A stretch of DNA of 64,000 nucleotides, taken from contig JAFXAA010000027.1 in NCBI GenBank assembly GCA_017522105.1, forward strand, positions 50,096 through 114,095, given 5' to 3'. This document shows, one piece after another, positions 17,133-26,491 of the stretch (position 1 is the stretch's first letter; every line of letters begins with the position of its first letter). Made by a program: the position numbers and the translations under genes. Source of the DNA: Bacteroidales bacterium. GTDB lineage: Bacteria; Bacteroidota; Bacteroidia; Bacteroidales; P3. The notes beneath the pieces were generated by a model, which saw nothing but the letters and a program-made list of their open reading frames with translations, made no database searches and had not been told where the DNA came from.

Positions 17133-18929
17133 CTATTCTTCGCTGGTGTCGCTGATGAAGCGGCGATAAGCAGAGAATGTGTTGGCGCGCGAGAGGAAGC
17201 CGAGGTAGTTGTCGCTGTCGTCGACGACGACGAGGTTGTAGCGGTTGCCTACACGGAACTTCTCCACCACGTCGGTGAGGCTGTCGCTGCTGCGCACCAA
17301 GTCGCCCTCGCTCATGGGGTGCATGAGGTCGTCTACGCTCACAGTGTCGTAGAGCTCCGCGCGGAACATTATCTTGCGGACATCGTCGAGGACGATGACG
17401 CCGAGGAACTTGTCGTCGTCGCTGAGCACAGGGAAGATGTTGCGGCGCGAGTTCTGGATGGCGTCGACGAGGTCGCGCAGGCGGTCGCCGGTGCGCACTA
17501 TGACGAAGTTGGTCTCTATGAGGCTGCCCATGTCGAGGAGATGCCATGCCGAGGCGTCCTTGTCGTGGGTGAGCAGGTCGCCGTGTTTGGCCAGCTTGCG
17601 GGCGTAGATGGAGTGGCTCTCGAAGGGTGTCACGCAGAGGTAGGTGACGGCGGCGGTGGCCAGCAGTGGCACGAGGAGGCCGTAGCCGCCCGTGATGTCG
17701 GCTATGAGGAAGGTGGCCATGAAGGGGGCGTGCATGACACCCGTCATGACGGCTGCCATGCCCACGAGGGCGAAGTTGGCGGTGTCCTGCGGAGGCAGGC
17801 CCATGGTGTTGCCGAGGGTGGCTATTAAGTAGCCCGAGAGGCCTCCGAGAACCAGCGAGGGGCCGAAGGTGCCGCCCACGCCGCCGGAGCCTATGGTGGT
17901 GGCTGTGGCCACGGCTTTGAGCACAATCAGTGCGAAAAGTATACCGATGAGCGCCCATACGTTGCCGTCCAGCGTGCTGTAGGGGGTGCCGGTAAAGATG
18001 ACGCCGGGGTTGCCGTTGAGCAGGGCGGTGAGGGTGGAGTAGCCTTCGCCGTAGAGCGGCGGGAAGAGCACCACCAGAACGCCGAGGACGAGGCCGCCGA
18101 CGATGAGCTTGAGCCACGGGCTTTTGCGCCGTGCAAACCATCCCTCCACGCGGTCGGTGACGCGCAGGAAGTAGAGCGACACCAAGGCGCAGAAGACGCC
18201 GAGGATGGCGTAGAAGGGGAGCTGCGAGAGGGTGAACGGCTGCTCTACGGTGAAGCTGAACTGCACGCCGGTACCCATGAGGAAGTAGGCCACCGTGGCG
18301 GCGGTGAGCGAGGAGAGCAACAGGGGCAGCGCTGTGGTGGCTGTGAGGTCGAAGAGGAACACCTCGACGACGAAGAGGATGGCCGCAAAGGGTGCTTTGA
18401 AGATGCCAGCAATAGCGCCGGCGGCACCGCAACCCAGCAGCAGGCGCACATTCTTGGGACTCAGGCGGAACCACCGCCCTATGTTGCTGCCGATGGCTGA
18501 CCCGGTGGAGGCTATGGGAGCTTCAAGGCCAACGCTGCCGCCGAAGGCCACAGTGATGGTGGAGGCCACCAGCGAGGTCCACATGTTCTTGGCGGGCAGC
18601 TCGGAACGGTTGCGGCTGATGGCCAGCAGCACCAAGGGCAGGCCGTGGCCTATGTCGCCACGCACCACGTATTTGACGAAGAGCACGGTGAGCAGGATGC
18701 CGGTGACTGGCAGCAGGAAGATGACGAGGGAGTTGAATGTGGAGAGGGGGGTGTGGAGCGTGGAGAACTGTGTCACAATGCGGCTGCTGTAGTATACCAG
18801 GGTCTTGAGGCCCACGGCGGCGAGGCCGCTGAACAGCCCCACTACGACGGCAAGCAGCCCCACGAGAACATTCTCGTTCATGTGGCGCAGACGCCAGCGG
18901 TATATCTTCCTGTTGATAGGCACAGCCAT
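17133..18929 (-). CDS. ClC-family chloride channel/antiporter with CBS pair
   Basis: Inner-membrane Cl- channel or H+/Cl- antiporter of 598 residues. The ClC domain (about 20-430) shows GSVGLEAPIASTGSAIG, retaining the gating glutamate, and GGTFGPSLVLGG. A tandem CBS domain fills about 450-590. The usual GSGIP filter motif reads GHGLP. A short insert between the first two helices (STLHTPLSTFNS) is encoded by the same CTCCACRCTCCAC repeat type that interrupts rimO. It is convergent with the O-antigen ligase gene and divergent from ompA. A TATCTTTG box on the minus strand (18959-18952) may be its promoter. Confidence 0.92.
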   Translation of the reverse strand: MAVPINRKIYRWRLRHMNENVLVGLLAVVVGLFSGLAAVGLKTLVYYSSRIVTQFSTLHTPLSTFNSLVIFLLPVTGILLTVLFVKYVVRGDIGHGLPLVLLAISRNRSELPAKNMWTSLVASTITVAFGGSVGLEAPIASTGSAIGSNIGRWFRLSPKNVRLLLGCGAAGAIAGIFKAPFAAILFVVEVFLFDLTATTALPLLLSSLTAATVAYFLMGTGVQFSFTVEQPFTLSQLPFYAILGVFCALVSLYFLRVTDRVEGWFARRKSPWLKLIVGGLVLGVLVVLFPPLYGEGYSTLTALLNGNPGVIFTGTPYSTLDGNVWALIGILFALIVLKAVATATTIGSGGVGGTFGPSLVLGGLSGYLIATLGNTMGLPPQDTANFALVGMAAVMTGVMHAPFMATFLIADITGGYGLLVPLLATAAVTYLCVTPFESHSIYARKLAKHGDLLTHDKDASAWHLLDMGSLIETNFVIVRTGDRLRDLVDAIQNSRRNIFPVLSDDDKFLGVIVLDDVRKIMFRAELYDTVSVDDLMHPMSEGDLVRSSDSLTDVVEKFRVGNRYNLVVVDDSDNYLGFLSRANTFSAYRRFISDTSEE

Positions 18930-19007
18930 TGTATGTGAAAAAAATCGGGTGCAAAGATACGAAAAATTATCATACGGCGTTATTTATTTTCAGAAAAAAG
19001 CAAAAAC

Positions 19008-20027
19008 ATGTATATGAAGAGAGTTTTTTTATTGGGCACTGTCGCTGCTATCGCACTGACATCGTGCGTCTCGCTGAGCGAGATGGAGGCCTTGCAGGCC
19101 AAGTATGACCAGACCTCGAAACAGTATAATCTCAAGCAGCAGGAGCTGCTGGAACTCAAAGAGGAGAACGCCGAACTGACGCGCGTGAACCAGTCGCTCA
19201 GCTCCGAAATGACCGATATGGCGGTGTCGAAGGCCAACGCCGAAGCACGTGCCGACAGTCTCAACCGCCGTCTGGAACAGATGCACCACCACTACGACAC
19301 CACCATGGAAAACTATGTGCAGGAGGTGGCCGGCAAGAGCCGCGACCTGACGCGTGCGCAGAACCTCCTCACCGCACGTACAAAGGAGCTCAATGACAAG
19401 GAGCGCGAACTTCAGGCCAAGGAACTTCAGCTCGCCGAGCAGCAGGAGAGCTTCCAGCTGCAGAAGAGCGAACTTATTGCCAAGCAGAAGGAGCTTGAGG
19501 CAGAAGAAGCCGCCACGCGCAACAAGCTTCGCGCCAAAGAGCGTGAGCTGGAGGCCGTGCGCAACTCGGTGACGCAGGCGCTCACGGGTTTTGCCGACAA
19601 AGGCTTGAGTGTGGAGACCAAGGACGGCAAGGTCTACATCATGATGGAGAACAAGCTGATGTTCCCCTCGGCCAGCTGGACGGTGTCCAAGGACGGCGCC
19701 GCCGCCATCAAGGAGCTGGCAAAGGTGCTTGAGCAAGACTCGACGCTCAACATTATGGTTGAGGGCCACACCGACAATGACGCCTATCGCGGCTCCACCG
19801 CCGTCAAGGACAACTGGGACCTCAGCGTCATGCGCGCCACAGCTATCGTCAAGCTCCTCCTCCAGAATGGCAAGGGCATAAATCCCGCCCGCATAGAGGC
19901 TTGTGGTCATGGCGAGTATGCCCCCAAGGTTGCCAATGACAGCCCCGAGCACAAAGCCATGAACCGCCGCACCGAGATTATCATCACACCCAACCTCGAC
20001 GCACTGCTCAAGGAGATGAGCAACTGA
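19008..20027 (+). CDS. OmpA-family peptidoglycan-binding lipoprotein
   Basis: Envelope protein of 339 residues that probably tethers the outer membrane to peptidoglycan. Two in-frame ATGs (19008 and 19014) precede a lipoprotein signal with lipobox LTSC. Residues about 25-185 are a long coiled coil rich in E, K, L and Q. The C-terminal OmpA domain (about 205-335) contains the diaminopimelate-binding pattern VEGHTDNDAYRG...NWDLSVMRATAIV. A strong terminator follows 28 bp after the stop, so it is probably monocistronic. Confidence 0.92.
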   Translation: MYMKRVFLLGTVAAIALTSCVSLSEMEALQAKYDQTSKQYNLKQQELLELKEENAELTRVNQSLSSEMTDMAVSKANAEARADSLNRRLEQMHHHYDTTMENYVQEVAGKSRDLTRAQNLLTARTKELNDKERELQAKELQLAEQQESFQLQKSELIAKQKELEAEEAATRNKLRAKERELEAVRNSVTQALTGFADKGLSVETKDGKVYIMMENKLMFPSASWTVSKDGAAAIKELAKVLEQDSTLNIMVEGHTDNDAYRGSTAVKDNWDLSVMRATAIVKLLLQNGKGINPARIEACGHGEYAPKVANDSPEHKAMNRRTEIIITPNLDALLKEMSN

Positions 20028-20052
20028 TAAGAAATATATTCTATATTAAATA

Positions 20053-20086
20053 TTCGGCGGAGCAGCTTTGCTCCGCCGTTTTTTTT
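20053..20086 (+). terminator. Intrinsic terminator of the ompA-like gene
   Basis: A 10-bp GC-rich stem (20055-20064 with 20069-20078), GCTT loop, then eight T. Confidence 0.92.
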
Positions 20087-20139
20087 ATGCCTGTAGGAGG
20101 CCTCCTATAGTTAAATAATATTAATTTACAGCTTTTGTA

Positions 20140-20169
20140 TTGCTGATATGGATAATTGTTGTACCTTTG
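20140..20169 (+). promoter_or_regulatory. Bacteroidetes-type promoter of the outer-membrane barrel gene
   Basis: TTG (20140-20142), 19-nt spacer, TACCTTTG (20162-20169). The start codon is about 48 bp downstream. Confidence 0.7.
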
Positions 20170-20216
20170 CAGTGTATTAATTAACTAATACACTCGGACA
20201 ATAACCGTATAAAGCA

Positions 20217-22676
20217 ATGATAATAAGCTATATGAAAAGGAGTATGATGCTGGCGCTGCTGGCGCTGATTGGCATGCAGGTGCCTGTTTTCGGGCAGGGA
20301 GGACGTGTTTTTGGCAGTGTGAAAGACGGCGGAACGGGCGAAGTGATGCCGTTTGTCAACGTGGCCTTGATGAGGCCAGTGGACACCGTGTTCATGCGTG
20401 GTGCGACAACGGATGAGGACGGGCGTTTCGCCATAGAGGGTGTGGACACGGGCCGCTATCTGCTTCAGGCTACGTTTGTGGGCTATCAACCGTGGTATGC
20501 CGAGGTGGCGATTGCGAGCCCCGGCGATGTCAAACCGATGCAGATATTGCTGACGCGCGGCACCACGCTGGAGGCCGTGGAGATTGTGGCCGAGAAGCCC
20601 CTCTACGCCATGGACGGCGAGAAGAACATGTACAACACCAAGGAGGACCCCTCCATCCAGACCGGCACGGCCAGCGACGCCCTTCAGAACGCCCCAGGCG
20701 TTGAGGTGGATGCCGAGGGCAACATCACGCTCCGTGGGGTGAGCAGTGTGGAGATATGGATTAACGACCAGCCCTCGCACATGAACGAGGAGGCCCTGAA
20801 GCAATACATCAAGACCCTGCCGGCCAACGCCATCGAACGCATCGAGGTCATCACCAACCCCTCGGCGCGCTACAGCACCAACGGCGGCGTCATCAACATC
20901 GTCACCAACCAGGCTGTGAAGCGCAACGAGCTGCTCTGCGTGGGTGTGAGGGCCAACACCATGCCAAGCGTGTCGCCGTGGCTGAGCTATGTGTGGGCCA
21001 ACGAGAAGGTGGACTTCAACGTGTACCTCAACGGAAGCTACTCGCAGCACAACATGGAGAGCTCTGGCGGCAGCACCCTGCTGACCGACGGCGGTGACAC
21101 CATCCTCTACATGGGTGACACCAGCAAGACGCGCTCTTCCAACATCGGCGGCTACATGGGCTTCAACATGAACTGGAAGATAGACAGCATGACCAACCTC
21201 GCGGCCTGGATGGGGGTGTACCCCTACTGGAGCCGCAACAGCACGACAAGCATTCACGACTACCGTCGCCAACTGCCCATAGTGTCTGACTATGGCTACG
21301 CCGACACTGGCGCCAGCCATGGCTTCGGCGGAGGCGGCTACGGCGGCCTCTGGCTGGAACACCGCTTTGACACCACGGGGCGCAAACTCACCCTGCGGCT
21401 CAATGGCAACGTGTGGGGCAACGACGGCACCGACGACCAGCGCCGCGACTACTCGCTGGCCACGCTCACCGACTTCCGGCGCCGCAGCACGTCGCGCTAC
21501 TTCGGCCCCAGCGCCACACTCGGTGTGGATTATGTGCAACCGCTGAAGCACAACATGGAGATGGAGCTCGGCGCAGAACTCGGCTACAGCCACAACACCA
21601 ACGACCAGGGGCTTGACAGCCTCAACACCGCTGGCGCGTGGGCCGTCATGCACCTGCGCGGCCTCTACGCCAATCACACCGCTTGGCAGCCAGAGGCCTA
21701 CATCACCCTGCAGAAGCGCTGGGGCATGTTCACCGCCAAGCTCGGCTTGCGCGCCGAGAGCTCGTTCAGGCACGGCACCGTGGAGCACACCGACGTGGAC
21801 GACCGTATGGCTCTCGACACCGCTTTCTTCGGCCTCGTGCCCTCGATCCACCTGAGCTACCGCACCAAGACCTTCGCCAACTTCAGCCTCAGCTACACCC
21901 TCCGTCATTCCGACCCCGAGGACCTGCTCGACCTGCAGACCTTCCGCCTCTATGACGAGTACTCCTTCTGCACCGGCAACCCCGCCCTGCTGCGCACCTA
22001 CACGCACAACTTCGAGGCAGCGGCGAGCCAGTTTGTGCCTGGCTTCGGCATGGTGAGCCTCAACGCCTACGTGCGCGCCAACACCCAGGAGCAAGGCTCC
22101 ATGAACGCCGTCGGCACCGACCCCTACTACATACCCTTCCTCGGCACCGACACGGTCAACTACACTTACCCCGTCAACATCGGCTACAGCCACACCGAAG
22201 GGCTCGACGCCAACATCATGTACCGTCCCACGGGCTTCTTCAACGTCAGGCTCAACGCCTCGGTGTTCAACTACGGCTTCGACTATCAAGGCGACGTACA
22301 GAACAAGTGGTCGTGGAGCGCCCGTCTCAACGTATGGGCCAAGGTGTGGAACCGTCTGGAGATATTCGCCAACGCACACTACAGTTCTCCGAAGCTGGGC
22401 CTGTATAGTTTGAGTGTGCCCAACAAGGGGGTCGACTTCGGTTTGAGCAGCGACTTCTTCGACCGCCAGCTGAGTGTCTACTTCAACATCAACGACATCT
22501 TCGGCATGGCCGAGTGGGGCACCAACTACGACGCCCCGCAGTATCAGACCACCGGCAGCCAGCGTTTCGACTCGCGCTTCGTCAGCCTCGGCCTCACGTG
22601 GCGCATAGGCAAGATGGAGCTGGAGAGCAAGGCGCGCCAGGGCGCATCGGAGGGCGCCGGCATGCCGCAGATGTGA
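20217..22676 (+). CDS. Outer-membrane beta-barrel protein, TonB-receptor-like (OMP_b-brl_3 type)
   Basis: 819-residue exported protein. A second ATG at 20232 gives a tidier signal peptide (MKRSMMLALLALIGMQVPVFG). A carboxypeptidase-regulatory-like domain (about 28-115; GSVKDGGTGEVMPFVNVAL, then DEDGRFAIEGVDTG) is followed by a plug domain (about 130-235; LQNAPGVEVDAEGNITLRGV, GGVINIVTNQ) and a barrel of many short beta strands to the C-terminus. This architecture is common in Bacteroidetes for substrate or iron uptake, but it has no SusD partner here, so the ligand is unknown. It has its own promoter. The palindromic element C follows it. Confidence 0.88.
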   Translation: MIISYMKRSMMLALLALIGMQVPVFGQGGRVFGSVKDGGTGEVMPFVNVALMRPVDTVFMRGATTDEDGRFAIEGVDTGRYLLQATFVGYQPWYAEVAIASPGDVKPMQILLTRGTTLEAVEIVAEKPLYAMDGEKNMYNTKEDPSIQTGTASDALQNAPGVEVDAEGNITLRGVSSVEIWINDQPSHMNEEALKQYIKTLPANAIERIEVITNPSARYSTNGGVINIVTNQAVKRNELLCVGVRANTMPSVSPWLSYVWANEKVDFNVYLNGSYSQHNMESSGGSTLLTDGGDTILYMGDTSKTRSSNIGGYMGFNMNWKIDSMTNLAAWMGVYPYWSRNSTTSIHDYRRQLPIVSDYGYADTGASHGFGGGGYGGLWLEHRFDTTGRKLTLRLNGNVWGNDGTDDQRRDYSLATLTDFRRRSTSRYFGPSATLGVDYVQPLKHNMEMELGAELGYSHNTNDQGLDSLNTAGAWAVMHLRGLYANHTAWQPEAYITLQKRWGMFTAKLGLRAESSFRHGTVEHTDVDDRMALDTAFFGLVPSIHLSYRTKTFANFSLSYTLRHSDPEDLLDLQTFRLYDEYSFCTGNPALLRTYTHNFEAAASQFVPGFGMVSLNAYVRANTQEQGSMNAVGTDPYYIPFLGTDTVNYTYPVNIGYSHTEGLDANIMYRPTGFFNVRLNASVFNYGFDYQGDVQNKWSWSARLNVWAKVWNRLEIFANAHYSSPKLGLYSLSVPNKGVDFGLSSDFFDRQLSVYFNINDIFGMAEWGTNYDAPQYQTTGSQRFDSRFVSLGLTWRIGKMELESKARQGASEGAGMPQM

Positions 22677-22694
22677 CCTGCGGAGTCTCTGCGG

Positions 22695-22782
22695 CCCCTC
22701 CACGGCATCGCGACGGCCCCTCTACGGCCGTCCACTGAAGAACGGCCGTAGGGACTCCGTAGGGGCTCCGTCGGGGCACCGT
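22695..22782. repeat. CCGTAGGGG palindromic element, copy C (short form)
   Basis: Caps CTACGGCCGT and ACGGCCGTAG surround a single CACTGAAGA unit; a GGGACTCCGTAGGGGCTCCG tail follows. It is a minimal version of copies A, B, D and E and lies upstream of the YbjQ/ABC operon. Confidence 0.75.
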
Positions 22783-22886
22783 GTAAATGCAGAGCCAGTA
22801 AGGGATGCGCGAAAATCAGACCCCGCAACGTATTGGAATGATGATTGTTATATAATCGGTAATAATTATTAAAAAATATTAAAAAC

Positions 22887-23198
22887 ATGAAACTTGTAAC
22901 AGTAGAGACCCTTCAGGGGTGCAATTATGAGGAGCTCGGGGTGGTCACCGGCAGCACCATCAGGAGCAAGAATTTCGTGAGCGACTTCGGCCAGGGGCTG
23001 AAGAGCATCGTCGGCGGCGAGCTGAAGAGCTACACCGCCATGATGGAGAAGGCCCGCGCCCAGGCCACGCAGCGCATGGTCGACGAGGCGGTGCGCCTCG
23101 GCGCCGACGCCGTCATCGGCGTGCGCTACGCCACCAGCGCCATCATGGCGCAGGCCGCCGAGGTATTGGTTTATGGTACGGCAATAAAATATAGATAG
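22887..23198 (+). CDS. YbjQ/DUF74 family protein
   Basis: A 103-residue soluble protein of the YbjQ (UPF0145/DUF74) family, which forms small homopentamers of unknown function. The signature VTGSTIRSKNFVSDFGQGLK (about 16-35) followed by the GGELKSYTAMMEKAR stretch and ADAVIGVRYATS is clear, and length is normal. It lies only 4 bp before the ABC ATPase gene, so it is probably the first gene of the ABC operon. A link to metal or envelope stress is sometimes suggested for the family but is not shown here. Confidence 0.85.
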   Translation: MKLVTVETLQGCNYEELGVVTGSTIRSKNFVSDFGQGLKSIVGGELKSYTAMMEKARAQATQRMVDEAVRLGADAVIGVRYATSAIMAQAAEVLVYGTAIKYR

Positions 23199-23202
23199 AG
23201 CT

Positions 23203-24030
23203 ATGATAGAGATACGCAACCTTGACTTCAGCTACAGAAAGATGCCCGTCTTCAGCGGCATCAACCTCACATTCCCCGAGGGGAGCATCTACGGCCTGCT
23301 GGGCGAGAACGGGGTGGGCAAGACCACGCTGCTCAAGCTCATCTGCGGCCTGCAGCGCCCCACCGTGGGCACCTGCACTATCGACGGCCTGACGTGCCAC
23401 GACCGCCGGCCGGAGATGCTGCAGCGCATTGTGTTCCTGCCCGACGAGGTGCTGCTGCCCGACAACAGCACGCCGCGCAAGTATGTCGACGAGCTGGCGC
23501 CGTTCTACCCCAACTTCGCCATAGGCACCTTCCTGCACCTGATGCAGGAACTGGAGGTGGAGCCCGACCGCAAGTTCCGCGAGATGAGTTTCGGCCAGCA
23601 GAAGAAGAGCCTTATAGCCGCCAGCCTGTCGCTGGGCACCGACTATGTGCTCTTCGATGAGCCCACCAACGGCCTCGACATACCCAGCAAGGCGCAGTTC
23701 CGCGCCATCCTCAGCCGCCGCTTCGAGGAGCGCAACACCATCATCATCAGCACCCACCAGGTGAAGGACGTGGAGAACCTCATCGACCCCATCGTCATCC
23801 TGAGCCACAACGCCGTGCTGCTCGACGCCCCGGTGCAGAAGATCACCGAGAAGCTCTTCTTCGAGTACGGCGGCGAGAAGCGCGACGATGCCCTCTACAG
23901 CGAACTGCTGCCCGGCGGCTACATGAACGTGGTGGCAAACGAGAGAGGCGAGGAGAGCCAGCTCAACATCGAGGCCCTCTTCAACGCCGTGCTGCGCAAC
24001 AAAGAACGTATCAAAGAGTTGTTCGCATGA
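23203..24030 (+). CDS. ABC transporter ATP-binding protein
   Basis: Cytoplasmic ATPase subunit of 275 residues. Walker A GENGVGKTTLLK (about 34-45), signature SFGQQKKSL (about 129-137), Walker B YVLFDEPTNGLD (about 149-160) and H-loop STHQV are all intact. The best match in style is the YtrB/CcmA-like exporter family regulated by YtrA GntR proteins. The stop overlaps the next permease gene by 4 bp (ATGA). The gene is followed by two paralogous permeases, suggesting a heterodimeric membrane unit. Confidence 0.92.
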   Translation: MIEIRNLDFSYRKMPVFSGINLTFPEGSIYGLLGENGVGKTTLLKLICGLQRPTVGTCTIDGLTCHDRRPEMLQRIVFLPDEVLLPDNSTPRKYVDELAPFYPNFAIGTFLHLMQELEVEPDRKFREMSFGQQKKSLIAASLSLGTDYVLFDEPTNGLDIPSKAQFRAILSRRFEERNTIIISTHQVKDVENLIDPIVILSHNAVLLDAPVQKITEKLFFEYGGEKRDDALYSELLPGGYMNVVANERGEESQLNIEALFNAVLRNKERIKELFA

Positions 24031-24872
24031 GTCAGACTTTCGACATTAAACGCTTCGGCAAGGTGCTGGCTTACGATATCCGGAGGCTCAGCCCACGCAA
24101 TTTCCGCAGCGGCGAGCGCACAGGCAATATGGGGATTAACATCATCTCGTTTGCCTTCATGCCCGTGATCATCAGTCTTGTCGCCATACTGATGGGTGAA
24201 CAAGCCGCTGGTGTACCGGTATGGGTGCGGTGGTTCATGCTGCTCTTTACGGCTGTCATTATGGCCTGTCTGGTGCCAGAGGTGCACTATAACGCGGTCA
24301 ACCAGAAGAAGGGTGGCTCATACTACGCCATGCTGCCGGCCTCGAAGCTGGAGAAATACCTCTCCATGCTGCTGATGACCCTTGTTATATGCCCGCTGCT
24401 GACATTCTGTGGTGCCTTTGTGGTCGACACGCTGATTACATTTCTGCCGCTGCACGTCAACGAGGGTTACCTGTGGCAGATCGACAGCCTGCTGGGCCAC
24501 TTTGGTATCAACCCTTACGAGGGATTGCCGGCGATATACAGTGTGCGTGCCTATATGGTTGCCATCTTCGGCTACATCCTCTTCGCCATGGCCTTCGTCT
24601 TCGGCAACACGCTCTTCCGCAAGAGCAAGACCGCGCTGACCATGCTCTGCCTCTTCGGCATCGGCTTCGTGGTGAGCGTCGTCTCGGTTCTCGTTACTGC
24701 GTGGCTTGTCGCTGACTTGGGCATAGAGATTGACCTTGCCGACCGTGTAATGAATGTTGCTACTGGCTCCATCTATGGCTGGGTGAACAACATCGGCCTC
24801 GGCATGCAGGTGTTGCTCATCACCCTGCTCGTCTATTACAGTTGGAGAAGAATAAAGAGAATGGGTTATTAA
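24027..24872 (+). CDS. ABC transporter permease subunit 1
   Basis: Polytopic membrane protein of 281 residues with six hydrophobic segments. It is a paralogue of the next gene: both share FDxxRFxKVxxxD near the N-terminus, the YYAMLPASKxEK motif (about 107-118) and a C-terminal SWRRxxRMxY. This motif is typical of Bacteroidetes ABC-2-like permeases beside GntR/YtrA regulators. It is coupled to the ATPase by a 4-bp overlap. Substrate is unknown. Confidence 0.85.
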   Translation: MSQTFDIKRFGKVLAYDIRRLSPRNFRSGERTGNMGINIISFAFMPVIISLVAILMGEQAAGVPVWVRWFMLLFTAVIMACLVPEVHYNAVNQKKGGSYYAMLPASKLEKYLSMLLMTLVICPLLTFCGAFVVDTLITFLPLHVNEGYLWQIDSLLGHFGINPYEGLPAIYSVRAYMVAIFGYILFAMAFVFGNTLFRKSKTALTMLCLFGIGFVVSVVSVLVTAWLVADLGIEIDLADRVMNVATGSIYGWVNNIGLGMQVLLITLLVYYSWRRIKRMGY

Positions 24873-24884
24873 AACAATACAACA

Positions 24885-25733
24885 ATGAACAATACATTTG
24901 ACTGGAACCGTTTCTGTAAAGTCGTAGCGAAAGACTTTCGCAATATGTGGCCGATGTTCGGCACCACAATGATTATCCTGGCCGCCCTGCCGTTTGCCGT
25001 GTGGCTGATGATGTATGTCTTCGGCGGCGGCGACGTCCACATGCCGGCCGACATTCGCCTCGTCATGATAGAAGTCGTGGCCTATATCGCCGCCATCATG
25101 GCCCCCTCGCGCATGTACCGCACGTGGAACCTGCATGGCGAGGGCATCTACTACGCCATGCTCCCCGCCTCGAAGGCGGAGAAGTTCTGCTCGGCGCTGC
25201 TCTTCTCGCTCATCGTGTGCCCGCTGGCTGTCTACCTCGGCAGTCTGGTGCTCGATGTGTTCCTCACCGCCTTGCCCTTCGGCCCGTGGCAGGAGTGGCT
25301 CTGGCAGGGCGAGATGGGCTTCCCATTCACCTTCGACATGGCTGCTCTTAATGAAGTAACCCCAAGGTTTAGTGTTGATGCCAACGTCTTCATGCACTTC
25401 GGCACAATGTATAATGTGTGCTGCTGGATTGGCTATATTGCCACCGTGCTGATATTCGTCTTCACCAGCACCATCTTCAAACGCCACAAGGTGCTGCAGA
25501 CCATCCTTTGGCTCTATGTCATCAACTTCGTGCTCAGTATCGTGCTGGTGCCGGTGATGGTGGCCGTCTTCTCCGACAGCAGCTTCGTGGACTGGTTCAT
25601 GCAGCTGCCCGAGCGCATGAGTGGGGAGGCGATGGCCAACTGGCTCTTCGGCATCGCCCTGGGCTTCGACGTGCTGCTGGTGGCCCTCTTCGGCTGGCTC
25701 AGCTGGCGTCGCCTGAACAGGATGGCATATTGA
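24885..25733 (+). CDS. ABC transporter permease subunit 2 (paralogue)
   Basis: 282-residue membrane protein with six hydrophobic segments, starting 12 bp after permease 1. It shares with it the YYAMLPASKAEKF motif (about 88-100) and the closing SWRRLNRMAY. Tandem paralogy suggests gene duplication and assembly as a heterodimer with one ATPase. The gene is followed by a short AGTTAA repeat tract that reaches the next start codon. Confidence 0.85.
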   Translation: MNNTFDWNRFCKVVAKDFRNMWPMFGTTMIILAALPFAVWLMMYVFGGGDVHMPADIRLVMIEVVAYIAAIMAPSRMYRTWNLHGEGIYYAMLPASKAEKFCSALLFSLIVCPLAVYLGSLVLDVFLTALPFGPWQEWLWQGEMGFPFTFDMAALNEVTPRFSVDANVFMHFGTMYNVCCWIGYIATVLIFVFTSTIFKRHKVLQTILWLYVINFVLSIVLVPVMVAVFSDSSFVDWFMQLPERMSGEAMANWLFGIALGFDVLLVALFGWLSWRRLNRMAY

Positions 25734-25734
25734 A

Positions 25735-25768
25735 AGTTAAGAGTTAATAGTTAAAAGTTAAGAGTTAT
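25735..25768. repeat. Short direct-repeat tract (AGTTAAGAGTTA units)
   Basis: Four degenerate copies of GTTAAGA/GTTAATA occupy the gap between permease 2 and the next lipoprotein gene; the last copy runs into its ATG. Confidence 0.6.
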
Positions 25769-26480
25769 GAAGACACGTAGAATAATATTCGCCTTGATGG
25801 CAACGGTGCTGATGGTGGGCTGCGGTGTCAACACCCAGAAAGTCGGCTTTGAATATGATAACCCCGAGCGTTACCAGAGCGGTGATGCCACCTACGGACA
25901 GTCTATAAGCGATATAGACATTGACTGGTATGGCGGCGATATAGACATCGTCTATGGCGACGGACCGGAAGTGCGCCTCCGCGAGGAGTCGGTCGGGGAA
26001 TTGACCGATACGTTCCGTGTGCACCATTATGTCGATGAGGACGGATGTCTGCACATCAACGTATGCAAGAGTGGTAAGAACTACAGCGCGAAACGCCTCA
26101 AGGGGATGAGGAAACACCTCTTCATCGAGGTGCCGCGCGATATGCCGCTCAATGATATCGAGGTGGATGGTGTGGATACACGTCTGGTTATTGACCGTGT
26201 TAAGCACAACGAGCTGACCGTCGACGGAGTGAATGTGAACGTCAACGCCCTCTATACCGCCATGCCCGACGAGATAACCATGGACGGCGTCAGATGCCTG
26301 TTGGCCTTGCAGGTAGCACCCGATGCGGGCCTGACCATCGAGATGGACGGCGTGTTGAACCATCTGCGCTGCGATGTGCCTTCGGTGAAGAAGGACAAGA
26401 AAACCATCGTCGGCGACGGTAGCTGCCAGGTGACGGTGGATGGTGTGGACATGATAGTGGATGTCATTGAACTAATCTGA
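25767..26480 (+). CDS. Lipoprotein with DUF4097/DUF2807-like beta-strand repeats
   Basis: A 237-residue lipoprotein (signal MKTRRIIFALMATVLMVGC, lipobox cysteine about 19). The mature part consists of repeated short strands with the pattern DIxxDGVxxxL (DIDIDWYGGDIDIVYG, IEVDGVDTRLVID, ITMDGVRCLLAL, VTVDGVDMIVDV), the hallmark of right-handed beta-solenoid DUF4097/GIN-like domains. Such proteins accompany ABC/GntR operons in Bacteroidetes. Function is unknown; cell-surface or periplasmic sensing is only an inference. It is 12 bp before the GntR gene. Confidence 0.75.
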   Translation: MKTRRIIFALMATVLMVGCGVNTQKVGFEYDNPERYQSGDATYGQSISDIDIDWYGGDIDIVYGDGPEVRLREESVGELTDTFRVHHYVDEDGCLHINVCKSGKNYSAKRLKGMRKHLFIEVPRDMPLNDIEVDGVDTRLVIDRVKHNELTVDGVNVNVNALYTAMPDEITMDGVRCLLALQVAPDAGLTIEMDGVLNHLRCDVPSVKKDKKTIVGDGSCQVTVDGVDMIVDVIELI

Positions 26481-26491
26481 GGAAAACAGTT

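Noticed and set aside
20181-22703. Long minus-strand open frame opposite the outer-membrane barrel gene
   Set aside because: It has no recognisable domain and mirrors a well-supported gene with a signal peptide and plug domain.
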